Below are positions 1 through 7,027 of a stretch of 9,165 nucleotides of DNA, one piece after another; the stretch's first letter is position 1; each line of letters opens with the position of its first letter. Source of the stretch: Prevotellaceae bacterium (GTDB taxonomy: Bacteria > Bacteroidota > Bacteroidia > Bacteroidales > UBA932); contig JAITOP010000178.1 of the NCBI GenBank assembly GCA_031289895.1, positions 1-9,165 of the forward strand, given 5' to 3'. Under the pieces are notes generated by a model, which was given only the letters and a program-made list of their open reading frames with translations, was not told where the DNA came from and did not search any database. The position numbers and the translations under genes were made by a program.

Positions 1-2522
1 CGAATTTGTTTCAGCACTGGGTCGTCGAGTTGAAAAAAGCTGAGTTGATAGCCGCTGCGGGTTTCGGCAATTTCGCTTATTGATTTTTCGAGTGGATTTT
101 TTTTGTTGGCATTTTCAAGCTCTTTCAGTATCTCTTCGGCGCGGGCTACAACGCTTTTCGGCATTCCCGACATCGCTGCAACGTGAATACCAAAGCTGTG
201 TTCGGTGCCGCCTTTCTCGAATTTGCGCAGAAAAATAACTTTATTATTCACTTCTTTCACCGCAATATTGTAATTTTTTATTCGCGCAAACGAATTTTCC
301 ATTTCGTTAAGTTCGTGATAATGTGTTGCAAACAGTGTTTTTGCTTTTGCCGTTGGATGTTCGTGAATATATTCTGCCATCGCCCACGCAATGGAAATTC
401 CGTCGTAGGTGCTTGTTCCGCGTCCAACTTCGTCGAGCAGCACAAGCGAGCGTTGCGAAAGGTTGTTGAGAATACTTGCCGACTCAAGCATCTCGACCAT
501 AAACGTAGATTCGCCTTGCGAGATATTGTCGGATGCGCCTACACGTGTAAAAATTTTATCGACAACGCCTATTTTTGCCGCTTTCGCCGGAACGTAACAG
601 CCTATTTGTGCAAGCAAAACTATAAGTGCCGTTTGCCGCAATATTGCTGATTTTCCCGACATATTTGGTCCTGTAATTATAATAATTTGTTGCTCTTTGC
701 TGTCGAGAAAAACGTCGTTGGCAACGTAAGTTCCGGGTTGCAGCATTGTTTCAATCACTGCGTGGCGACCTTGTTTTATGTCGATTTCGTCGCTGTCGGT
801 TATTTCGGGTTTGCAATAGTCTGATTTTGTTGCAAGTGTCGAAAACGCAAGCAGACAATCAAGTTTTGCAATAAGTGCGGCATTAAGCTGAACAGGAACT
901 ACAAATTCAAGAATATTTGCTATCATTTCATTAAAAATTTGTTGTTCTATAACAATCATTTTTTCTTCGCCGCCAAGAATTTTTTCTTCGTATTGTTTAA
1001 GTTCGTCGGTAATGTAACGTTCTGCCTCTGTGAGAGTTTGCTTGCGTACCCATTCGGTGGGAACTTTATCTTTGTGAGTATTTCTGACTTCGATATAATA
1101 TCCGAAAACGTTGTTAAATCCTATTTTCAGCGAGCTTATTCCTGTGCGCTCGATTTCGCGTTCCTGAATTTCGAGCAGATATTTTTTTCCGTTGCGAACG
1201 ATATTTCTCAGGTCATCAAGTTGGTCATTTACGCCATCGGCAATTACGCCGCCTTTTGTTACTTGATTGGGCGCATCTTTGCAGATTTCTTTTTTAATTT
1301 TTATTCTCAGACTGTCGCAGACATTAAGTTGTTCGCCTATTTTATTGATATTCGGCTCGTTGGCACTTAGGCAAAGTTCTTTTATCGGTTTTATCGCCGA
1401 TAAGGCTGACGAAAGTTGTAACACCTCGCGCGGCACAATTTTACCTGCCGATGCTCTCGACATTATTCTTTCAATATCGCCTATTTCATATATTTTTTCT
1501 ATTAATTTATCGCTTATTTCATTGTTTTTAACAAAATATTCAACAGTATCGAGGCGTGAATTTATTGCGCGAATATCTTTAAGCGGCAGCGAAATCCAGC
1601 GCCGCAAAAGCCTTGCACCCATTGGCGAAATGGTTTTATCTATCACATCTACAAGCGTTTTTGCATTTTCGTTGAACGAGTGAAACAATTCGAGATTGCG
1701 AATACTAAATCGGTCGAGCCACACATAATTGTCGCCATCGATACGCGAAATTGACGAAATGTGTTTAAGTTTTTCGTGTTGCCGCAGGTCGAGATAAAAA
1801 AGCGTTGCGCCGGCGGCTGTAATTCCTTCGCTAATGCTCTCAACACCAAATCCTTTTAAGGTATTTGTTTTTAATTGTTGCAGCAGTTTGTTGTGTGCGG
1901 CATCTTCAACAAAAGCCCACTCGTCTAATTTATAAGTGTAATGCTTGTCGCCGAAAAAATTTATAAAATCGTTTTCATATCCTTTTTGAAAAAGCACTTC
2001 TTTGGGCGCAAAATTCGTAATTAACTTATCTACATATTCAACCGAGCCTTCCGACACAAAAAATTCGCCGGTAGAAACATCCAAAAAAGCAACTCCAACA
2101 AGTTTTTTGTTAAAATGCACGCAAGCCAAAAAGTTGTTTTCGCGATTTTCAAGTACATTTTCCGAAAAAGTAATTCCGGGCGTAACAACTTCGATAATAC
2201 CGCGTTTCACGATTGTTTTTGCTTTTTTCGGGTCTTCAAGCTGCTCGCAAATTGCAACCCGCTGACCGGCACGAACAAGTTTGGGCAAATAAGTATTTAC
2301 TGCATGATACGGAAATCCCGCAAGTTCAACAAATTGCGCAGCACCATTAGCACGGCGTGTGAGAGTGATTCCGAGAATTTCGCTGGTTTTTATAGCATCT
2401 TCGCCGAAAGTTTCATAAAAATCGCCCACGCGAAAAAGCATTATTGCATCGGGATGCTTTGCTTTCATCGCAAAATATTGCCTCATTAGCGGGGTTTCAA
2501 CTATGTTTTTTTCTTGTGTCAA
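1..2522 (-). CDS. mutS: DNA mismatch repair protein MutS (3' end beyond the window)
   Basis: MutS binds base mismatches and small loops in DNA and, through its ATPase, recruits MutL to start strand-directed repair. I translated the frame across the window and found no stop, giving about 840 residues of a family usually near 870, so only the last few tens of residues are missing. The N-terminal mismatch-reading motif is F35-Y36-E37 in RVGDFYE. Walker A, GPNMSGKS, is at 618-625. Walker B and the following loop, DEVGRGTS, are at 697-704. The conserved His is H734 in THYHEL. No ATG precedes the conserved N-terminus: an in-frame TAA lies 15 bases before a TTG that gives (M)TQEKNIVETPLMRQYF, which aligns with known Bacteroidetes MutS starts. 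The first ATG is M13, inside the conserved region. I therefore choose TTG at 2522-2520. A likely promoter lies just upstream. Confidence 0.97.
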   Translation of the reverse strand, partial: MTQEKNIVETPLMRQYFAMKAKHPDAIMLFRVGDFYETFGEDAIKTSEILGITLTRRANGAAQFVELAGFPYHAVNTYLPKLVRAGQRVAICEQLEDPKKAKTIVKRGIIEVVTPGITFSENVLENRENNFLACVHFNKKLVGVAFLDVSTGEFFVSEGSVEYVDKLITNFAPKEVLFQKGYENDFINFFGDKHYTYKLDEWAFVEDAAHNKLLQQLKTNTLKGFGVESISEGITAAGATLFYLDLRQHEKLKHISSISRIDGDNYVWLDRFSIRNLELFHSFNENAKTLVDVIDKTISPMGARLLRRWISLPLKDIRAINSRLDTVEYFVKNNEISDKLIEKIYEIGDIERIMSRASAGKIVPREVLQLSSALSAIKPIKELCLSANEPNINKIGEQLNVCDSLRIKIKKEICKDAPNQVTKGGVIADGVNDQLDDLRNIVRNGKKYLLEIQEREIERTGISSLKIGFNNVFGYYIEVRNTHKDKVPTEWVRKQTLTEAERYITDELKQYEEKILGGEEKMIVIEQQIFNEMIANILEFVVPVQLNAALIAKLDCLLAFSTLATKSDYCKPEITDSDEIDIKQGRHAVIETMLQPGTYVANDVFLDSKEQQIIIITGPNMSGKSAILRQTALIVLLAQIGCYVPAKAAKIGVVDKIFTRVGASDNISQGESTFMVEMLESASILNNLSQRSLVLLDEVGRGTSTYDGISIAWAMAEYIHEHPTAKAKTLFATHYHELNEMENSFARIKNYNIAVKEVNNKVIFLRKFEKGGTEHSFGIHVAAMSGMPKSVVARAEEILKELENANKKNPLEKSISEIAETRSGYQLSFFQLDDPVLKQI

Positions 2523-2554
2523 ATTATTTTGATTTTATTTGTAAATAAAGCACG

Positions 2555-2562
2555 CAAAGTTA
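2555..2562 (-). promoter_or_regulatory. Bacteroidetes-type -7 box for mutS
   Basis: On the minus strand the sequence reads TAACTTTG followed by CG, an exact match to the Bacteroidetes sigma-ABfr -7 consensus TAnnTTTG. It lies about 33 bases before the TTG start of mutS, which would give a leader of roughly 25 bases. No clear -33 TTG was found at the usual distance, so this rests on the -7 box and its position alone. Confidence 0.5.
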
Positions 2563-2590
2563 CAAAAATTTTCAAAATAGCACTTTACTT

Positions 2591-2767
2591 TTGTTTAAAT
2601 TGTTTTTTGTTGAGTTGTTTTTTTGTTGATTTGTTTAATTGTTGATTTGTTTTTTGTTGATTTGTTTTTTGATGATTTGTTTTTTGGTGATTTGTTTAAT
2701 TGTTGATTTGTTTTTTGATGATTTGTTTAGTTAATGATTTTGTTTTTTTGTTTAGTTTTTGATTTGA
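2591..2767. repeat. Imperfect 15-16-bp tandem repeat array (about 10 units)
   Basis: The plus strand repeats the unit GATTTGTTTTTTGTT or close variants: units begin at 2612, 2628, 2644, 2659, 2674, 2689, 2705, 2720 and 2736, with a degenerate unit before (from about 2598) and a partial one after (2761). Units are 15 or 16 bp long. One variant, GATTTGTTTAATTGTT, occurs twice (2628 and 2689). The mix of 15- and 16-bp units breaks the reading frame and no credible ORF spans it, so it is non-coding. It fills most of the 272-bp spacer between the end of the RhuM-Fic gene and the mutS promoter. Confidence 0.85.
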
Positions 2768-2794
2768 TTTTAATATCAATTTAACAGAATTTAC

Positions 2795-3769
2795 TTAATT
2801 ATTTCTGTTAATCAGATTCACAATTACTTTTACCATCACATCTTTTTCTTCTGTTCTACTTTCGGCAATCATCAGGGTAAGAGCCACCAATGCGTTGTTT
2901 TCTATCAGCCGCGAATCGTTTGTTTTATAAAGAATACCGTTTTTCTCCAAAAACCACAGGAAAAGGAACGCCGCAATACGTTTGTTTCCATCGCTGAACG
3001 AATGATTTTTTGTAATCAGATAAAGCAACATCGCCGCCTTTTCTTCTACGCTCGGATATAAATCAACGCCGTCAAAAGTCTGATATATCGTATTTATGGA
3101 ACTTCGGAACGATTGGTCTTTTTCGTTGCCGAACAGTCCGCCGCTGCTAAACTTATTGCGCAGTGTTTCAATGGCTTGCATCGCGCTGTCATAAGTTGCC
3201 CTGAACGGAATTTCTTTTGTAGTGCTGTCTATTTGAAGCGACTGATAATCATACTTATCCAACGTGTCAAGCGCATAAGTGTAGTCGGTAATTACTTTCA
3301 ACAAACCTGTGGCTTCGTCGGCAGTAAGATTTTGCGCATTAACTACGTTTGATAGCAGTTTTACCGTTTGTTTAAGGCTTTCCAACTGCTCCAATTTTAC
3401 TTGTTGATTGACCGCATATCCTTTTGTGATATATTCTTTCAAAATTTTGTTTGCCCAAATGCGAAATTGTACACCCCGCTGCGATTTTACGCGATAGCCA
3501 ACAGAAATTACGACATCAAGATTAAAGTACTCAACCTTGTATGTTTTCCCATCTGTGGCAGTATATGCAAAATTTGCATATACTGAATCTTTCTTTAATT
3601 CCCCCTCACTAAATATATTCCGGATATGACGCGAGATAACAGATTGGTCTCTTTCAAATAATGCGACCATTTGCGCTTGCGTCAGCCAAACCGTATCCTC
3701 TTCCAACCTGACATCCAAATTCGTTGTGCCATCGGATGTTTGATAAATGATTATTTCTCCTTTGTTCAT
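2795..3769 (-). CDS. RhuM-family DNA-binding-like protein fused to a Fic/Doc domain
   Basis: This 324-residue protein has two parts. Residues 1 to about 120 match the Virulence_RhuM family: NLDVRLEEDTVWLTQAQM (helix-turn-helix-like 'WLTQ' start), GELKKDSVYANF, YFNLDVVISVGYRVKS and QFRIWANKILKEYITKGY. Residues about 150-324 form a Fic/Doc domain with signature HSFSDGNKR at 256-264, containing the family's catalytic His (H256), acidic residue (D260) and phosphate-binding N262 and R264. Fic proteins usually transfer AMP to a hydroxyl; the Doc subgroup, with K in place of G before the last Arg (K263 here), phosphorylates instead. Target and activity are unknown. Fusions of this type are widespread in Bacteroidetes, often near type I restriction genes, but no hsd gene is visible here. 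No antitoxin gene is evident. The 5' end is duplicated in the truncated copy upstream. The ATG start is supported by the identical start in that copy. Confidence 0.9.
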   Translation of the reverse strand: MNKGEIIIYQTSDGTTNLDVRLEEDTVWLTQAQMVALFERDQSVISRHIRNIFSEGELKKDSVYANFAYTATDGKTYKVEYFNLDVVISVGYRVKSQRGVQFRIWANKILKEYITKGYAVNQQVKLEQLESLKQTVKLLSNVVNAQNLTADEATGLLKVITDYTYALDTLDKYDYQSLQIDSTTKEIPFRATYDSAMQAIETLRNKFSSGGLFGNEKDQSFRSSINTIYQTFDGVDLYPSVEEKAAMLLYLITKNHSFSDGNKRIAAFLFLWFLEKNGILYKTNDSRLIENNALVALTLMIAESRTEEKDVMVKVIVNLINRNN

Positions 3770-3799
3770 GATTTTTTTGTTTTAAAATGAAATTAACTG
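3672..3799. repeat. Direct duplication, copy A (5' end of RhuM-Fic gene)
   Basis: This 128-bp segment is repeated at 4163-4290 in the same orientation, offset by 491 bp, with only two mismatches (TCGGATG versus TCGGGCG). It covers the first 32 codons and 30 bp of untranslated leader of the RhuM-Fic gene. The identity stops abruptly at both ends. Near-identity in the non-coding leader shows a recent DNA-level duplication or gene conversion and not selection on protein alone. Confidence 0.93.
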
Positions 3800-3812
3800 A
3801 TTATATTAATTT

Positions 3813-3843
3813 GCAATGTGCATTTTTTGCACATTGCTTTTTT
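3813..3843 (+). terminator. Perfect 10-bp inverted repeat with T-run; terminator or operator
   Basis: GCAATGTGCA at 3813-3822 and its exact reverse complement at 3828-3837 surround a TTTTT loop and are followed by six Ts (3838-3843). In RNA read from the plus strand this has intrinsic-terminator form. However, no plus-strand gene ends here: both flanking genes are minus. The element lies 44 bases upstream of the RhuM-Fic start, so it could instead be an operator for a self-regulating DNA-binding protein. On the minus strand there is no U-run after the stem, which argues against it ending the truncated gene's transcript. Confidence 0.5.
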
Positions 3844-3918
3844 CATCAAGTTCCCAATTATCATTATTTGTTTTTATATCATATTTTTTCTTCTTTTTGC
3901 ACGGCTACAAACTTTGCT

Positions 3919-4260
3919 TTAAGCGCGATGTAGTTTGGAAACTATGTCGAATGAGGATTTAACACGGTATCCAACAGAAATTACGACATCAAGATTGTAT
4001 CGTTTTACGGTTGATTTTTGTGTTTTCCCTGCAATAGCACCGTGTTGAGTGGTATGTAAGAAATCCTTACATACCGCTTCTTTTTCCAATTCTCCTTCTT
4101 TAAACACATTGGAAATGTGCATTGTAATATTATTTCTTGTCGTTTGAAAAAGAGCTGTCATCTGCGCTTGCGTCAGCCAAACCGTATCCTCTTCCAACCT
4201 GACATCCAAATTCGTTGTGCCATCGGGCGTTTGATAAATGATTATTTCTCCTTTGTTCAT
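3919..4260 (-). pseudogene. Truncated RhuM-family paralogue, N-terminal part only
   Basis: This 113-codon frame has the same first 32 codons and leader as the RhuM-Fic gene, apart from one substitution (P12 for S12) and a synonymous change. It then switches to a different RhuM subtype: FQTTRNNITMHISNVFKEGELEKEAVCKDFL, with a longer linker, before rejoining at YNLDVVISVGYRVKS (about residues 88-102). After that, the expected FRIWA segment and the whole Fic domain are missing. Eleven unrelated residues, SFDIVSKLHRA, follow to a TAA. The break looks like a deletion joining it to foreign sequence. It could still make a short helix-turn-helix-like protein, since start and leader are intact, but a broken copy is the simpler reading. 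Full-length members of the family run to about 330 residues. Confidence 0.75.
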
Positions 4261-4290
4261 GATTTTTTTGTTTTAAAATGAAATTAACTG
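4163..4290. repeat. Direct duplication, copy B (5' end of truncated RhuM gene)
   Basis: This is the partner of 3672-3799, with 126 of 128 positions identical, spanning the start codon and leader of the truncated RhuM reading frame. A second shared block of 26 identical bases occurs at 3498-3523 and 3971-3996, coding NLDVVISVG in both genes, while the DNA between the two shared blocks has diverged. Confidence 0.93.
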
Positions 4291-4482
4291 TCATTCGTTT
4301 TTCCTGATATTTTATTAAAATTAAATATTTGTTTTATATTTAAAACCGATACTATTTTCATTTAATCTATTAAAAAAATACATTATTTTTGCGGTGAATA
4401 AGCAAAAAACAAGATATAAATAATTTGTTTTTAATGTGTTAAAATGATTTGCTTTTTTTGTGTCATTTTGCATTTTATTTTA
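4291..4482. other. AT-rich spacer without a recognisable gene
   Basis: This lies between the truncated RhuM copy and the pepE terminator. No ORF with coding character, tRNA or repeat was seen. One plus-strand TATTTTTG at 4384-4391 fits the Bacteroidetes -7 form TAnnTTTG, but it lacks a -33 partner and has no plus-strand gene downstream, and such a motif is expected by chance in DNA this AT-rich. The 5' part (4261-4290) belongs to the duplicated leader. Confidence 0.6.
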
Positions 4483-4526
4483 AAAACAAAAAGGCGAAAA
4501 GATAAACAAAATCACCTTTTTGTTTT
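4483..4526 (-). terminator. Intrinsic terminator downstream of pepE
   Basis: On the minus strand AAAACAAAAAGG (4526-4515) pairs perfectly with CCTTTTTGTTTT (4494-4483) across a 20-base loop, and the transcript ends in a T-rich tract (TTTTTGTTTTT). It begins 12 bases after the pepE stop codon. The form, an A-rich arm, a short GG/CC clamp and a T-rich arm, is typical of AT-rich bacteria. Because the arms are symmetrical it could also act weakly in the other direction. Confidence 0.75.
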
Positions 4527-4538
4527 ATAAAAAATCGG

Positions 4539-5252
4539 TCAACATTTCAATAAAAAACTGAAATCGGCATCGGGTTTAATTTCTTTGGGTTCGTCGCCGT
4601 ATTTGAATAACCGCACGTTGCGCTTGCCTATGAGTTTCATTTTGTTGTTCTCAATCAACAACATACAGCCTTCGCGCAAGCCCACAACATATTTTTTCGG
4701 ATTTGCTGCAATATATTCCAAAATTCGTTGTTCACGGGTTTCGCCTGCATGTCCGTCAGGATTAACATCCAGATAATGAGGGTTTATCTGAAACGGGACA
4801 AGGTTAAGCGTTTTAAACGAGCGCGGCTGAACAACGGGCATATCATTTGTTGTGCACATGGTGGGGCAGGCAACGTTTGAACCTGCGCTCCATCCGATAT
4901 ACGGCGTGCCTTTCAGCGTTTTTGCGCGTATGGCATCCATCAGTCCGTAAAGTTGCATATACCTTGCCAGATGAAAAGTATTTCCGCCGCCGACAACTAT
5001 TGCCTGCGCTTTTGCTATTGCCTTTGCCGGTTCGTTGTGGCGATGCACCGAATCGACCTCAACGCCAAATTCAGAAAAACGATTTTGCACTTTTTCCTGA
5101 TATTCGTCGTACGAAAAAGTAACTGCCGCGTATGGAACAAACATTACTTTTTTCACATTGTTTTTTGATAAAAATTCGGCTATTTGTTTTTTTGGATATT
5201 CCAAATATTTTTCGCCTGCATTTGTTGAATTGCTTATTAAAAGAAGTTTCAT
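4539..5252 (-). CDS. pepE: Dipeptidase E (alpha-aspartyl dipeptidase, peptidase family S51)
   Basis: Cytoplasmic serine peptidase that cleaves dipeptides with N-terminal aspartate, helping to recycle peptides. The protein has 237 residues (E. coli PepE: 229). The nucleophile motif GWSAGSN lies at 120-126 with S122. D137 (TTNDMP) and H159 (INPHY) sit two positions beyond the E. coli triad S120/D135/H157, so the Ser-His-Asp triad is complete. The N-terminus MKLLLISNST, the VVGGGNTFHL loop (87-95) and RPREQ-like GETREQRILEY (170-180) also fit the family. The start lies 35 bp after the TlpA-like gene, so the two are probably co-transcribed. A strong terminator-like hairpin follows the stop. Confidence 0.95.
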   Translation of the reverse strand: MKLLLISNSTNAGEKYLEYPKKQIAEFLSKNNVKKVMFVPYAAVTFSYDEYQEKVQNRFSEFGVEVDSVHRHNEPAKAIAKAQAIVVGGGNTFHLARYMQLYGLMDAIRAKTLKGTPYIGWSAGSNVACPTMCTTNDMPVVQPRSFKTLNLVPFQINPHYLDVNPDGHAGETREQRILEYIAANPKKYVVGLREGCMLLIENNKMKLIGKRNVRLFKYGDEPKEIKPDADFSFLLKC

Positions 5253-5287
5253 ATTGTATTATGTTTTAATGTTTATAAATCAGTAAT

Positions 5288-5812
5288 TTACTTTAATAAT
5301 TTATTGATGTTTTCTTTAAGATTCAAAAATTCTTTTTCGTCGTAAAGACGTGTTAAAAAAACTATTTTTCCATCTTTATTTATAAGAATATTTCGGGTAA
5401 CTCCGGCATCTTCTTCGGTGTAAAGACTGAATATTTTTCCATCTTTGTCAAGCACAATCGGATACGTAATTTTTGTTGCCTTTATAAATTTTTTGATGGT
5501 TTCGGCATTTTCCTTTAAATCTATTCCGATTAGCACAAAATCTTTGTTGTCCTTGTGTTTTTGCCAAATGTCGGATTCTATAAACGGCATTTCTTTGCGG
5601 CACACGCTGCACCAGCTTGCCGTAAATTGCAACATTACAACTTTTCCTTTTAAATCGTTGAGTTGCGCTGTTTTTCCATCAATATATTTTATTGTGAAAT
5701 TTGGCGCGTTATCGCCGACTTTTACTGTGTATCCGCGATTTTCTTTTTCGCTCTGCGCAATCGCAGAAAACGAAATTAGTGCGATTGTTAAAATTAATAA
5801 TATTTTTTTCAT
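5288..5812 (-). CDS. Exported TlpA/thioredoxin-like disulfide oxidoreductase
   Basis: This 174-residue protein starts with a clear signal peptide, MKKILLILTIALISFSAIAQ, with likely cleavage after AIA (about residue 19). The rest is a TlpA/AhpC-TSA-type thioredoxin fold: VGDNAPNFTIKYIDGK (32-47), LNDLKGKVVMLQFTASW (51-67), the redox motif C68-S-V-C71, then TYPIVLDKDGKIFSLY and the cis-Pro region GVTRNILINKDGKIV. The CSVC pair differs from the CGPC of thioredoxin and would shift redox potential. It acts in the periplasm, where such proteins reduce or exchange disulfides on other proteins. DsbD, encoded upstream on the same strand, is a plausible electron donor. It could instead be a periplasmic peroxide-handling thioredoxin-like protein; the exact partner cannot be told. 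A 131-bp spacer separates it from rsgA, in which I found no convincing promoter. pepE follows closely. Confidence 0.9.
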   Translation of the reverse strand: MKKILLILTIALISFSAIAQSEKENRGYTVKVGDNAPNFTIKYIDGKTAQLNDLKGKVVMLQFTASWCSVCRKEMPFIESDIWQKHKDNKDFVLIGIDLKENAETIKKFIKATKITYPIVLDKDGKIFSLYTEEDAGVTRNILINKDGKIVFLTRLYDEKEFLNLKENINKLLK

Positions 5813-5943
5813 ACTTTATTATTTATTAATTGGTTAATATATTTGTTATTTAATAACATGATTTCTTGTTTTTACTAATTTTTTATGGAGTAAATATTTT
5901 ATATACAATTATTTAACATATTCTTTATTTTAATATTTGCATT

Positions 5944-6882
5944 TTAATATCTGTATTTTGTGTTATCGTCGTTAATAATTTTCAAATAATTGTTATATCG
6001 CGAAACGGGAATATCTCCGTTATCAACAGCAATCTTAACCCCACATTGCGGTTCGTGAGTGTGTGTGCATGGATTGTATTTGCAATTTTTTGAAAATTTG
6101 AAAATTTCGGGGAAGAAATGATATAGTTCCTCGTTCTCAAATTCATCAATTAATCCGAAGCCTTTAAGTCCCGGAGTATCAATAATGTATCCGCCGAAAT
6201 CGAGATTAAACATTTCGTAAAATGTTGTTGTGTGCATTCCCGATTTATGAGCATCTGAAATTTTTCCTGTTCTGGCATTTTGTGTGCCGTCAACAGTATT
6301 TATCAACGTTGATTTTCCTACGCCTGAATTGCCGAGAAATACCGAAACTTTGTTTTTCATCATATCTTTCAGCTTGTTAATGTTAATATTTTCGGTTGCC
6401 GATACTTCCAGCATTTCGTAACCTGCTTTGGTGTAAATATCTTTAAATTCGGCAAGTACGTTTTTTAAAAGTTCATTTTTATACAGGTCTATTTTGTTGA
6501 TTATTATTATTGTAGGTATGTGGTAAGCTTTGGTTGTCAGCAAAAATCTGTCGATAAATTCGAGTTTGGTTTCAGGCAAAGTTAGTGTAACAACAAGAAA
6601 AGCAATATCAATGTTTGCCGCAACAATGTGTGCCTGCTTTGAAAGGTTTGAAGGCTTGCGAATTATATAATTTTTTCGTGGGTGAACATTTACTATTGCT
6701 CCCGATTCTTCGTTTTCGTCAAAATCAATATCTACAATGTCGCCAACGGCAATGGGATTAGTTGTTTTGTCATCTTTCAGGCGCAATTTTCCACGCAGAG
6801 TGCAGTTTATGCGTTTGTTGTTTTCGCCAAACTGTACAATATACTGAATACCTGTATGTTTTACAACTAATCCTGTGTTCAT
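5944..6882 (-). CDS. rsgA: Small ribosomal subunit biogenesis GTPase RsgA
   Basis: RsgA (YjeQ) is a circularly permuted GTPase that checks and helps complete the 30S ribosomal subunit, releasing assembly factors such as RbfA. All marks are present in 312 residues: an OB-fold start (GLVVKHTGIQYIVQFGE, CTLRGKLRLKDDKT, 4-40), G4 motif NKID at 129-132, SA(T) at 161-163, then the permuted G1 GNSGVGKS at 184-191, switch region GMHTTT (215-220), and G3 DTPG at 235-238. The C-terminal zinc-binding domain has C267, C272, H274 and C280 in the usual C-x4-C-x-H-x5-C spacing. The ATG overlaps the TGA of the short upstream reading frame (ATGA), suggesting translational coupling. Cytoplasmic, ribosome-associated. 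Confidence 0.97.
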   Translation of the reverse strand: MNTGLVVKHTGIQYIVQFGENNKRINCTLRGKLRLKDDKTTNPIAVGDIVDIDFDENEESGAIVNVHPRKNYIIRKPSNLSKQAHIVAANIDIAFLVVTLTLPETKLEFIDRFLLTTKAYHIPTIIIINKIDLYKNELLKNVLAEFKDIYTKAGYEMLEVSATENININKLKDMMKNKVSVFLGNSGVGKSTLINTVDGTQNARTGKISDAHKSGMHTTTFYEMFNLDFGGYIIDTPGLKGFGLIDEFENEELYHFFPEIFKFSKNCKYNPCTHTHEPQCGVKIAVDNGDIPVSRYNNYLKIINDDNTKYRY

Positions 6883-7027
6883 TTTTTTATTTTTTCTAAT
6901 ATTATTTTTGCTTTTTCACGAAAAGTTATTTCTGCCTCAAAAACGGTGTCGCCACCAATATCTTCGCCTGCACTCAACCATTTTCCATCTTCCTTTAAAA
7001 AATACCATAAGCTGTAAAATTTTTCAT
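6879..7027 (-). CDS. Short conserved-looking ORF upstream of rsgA, start unresolved (possibly frameshifted)
   Basis: Between the dsbD stop and rsgA one frame reads FYSLWYFLKEDGKWLSAG, then EDIGGDTVFEAEITFREK and AKIILEKIKK, ending in a TGA that overlaps the rsgA ATG. The composition (Trp, Gly, acidic residues, an amphipathic Lys/Glu end) is that of real protein, unlike random AT-rich DNA. The frame is open from just after the dsbD stop (7040) but holds no ATG. The only nearby ATG (7027-7025) is one base out of phase and gives a ten-residue dead end. One extra A in the AAAAA run at 7024-7020 would join it to the long frame as MKKFYSLWYF..., about 49 residues. So this may be a small gene broken by a one-base indel, a gene decoded by slippage, or the tail of a lost larger gene. 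I do not recognise the family. Confidence 0.5.

Noticed and set aside
183..2489. Plus-strand and alternative-frame ORFs of 60-155 codons within mutS.
   Set aside because: They lie antisense or out of frame to an uninterrupted, motif-complete mutS and carry no recognisable domains; they are shadows.
2783..2809. AACAGAA/TTCTGTT inverted repeat across the stop codon of the RhuM-Fic gene, possible terminator.
   Set aside because: Only seven base pairs, mostly A/T, and no T-run follows on the minus strand.
2902..2919. S286-R-L-I-E290-N in the RhuM-Fic protein matches the Fic inhibitory pattern [S/T]xxxE[G/N].
   Set aside because: It lies only about 22 residues after the catalytic motif, in what should be a core Fic helix region, not at the usual N-terminal or far C-terminal inhibitory position. 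A six-residue pattern with two wild ends is likely chance.
4384..4391. Plus-strand TATTTTTG promoter-like box.
   Set aside because: No -33 partner, no plus-strand gene downstream, and the motif is common by chance in such AT-rich DNA.
4441..4469. AAAATGA/TCATTTT inverted repeat in the spacer before pepE terminator.
   Set aside because: Short and A/T-only apart from one G-C pair, with no U-run or conserved context; likely chance.
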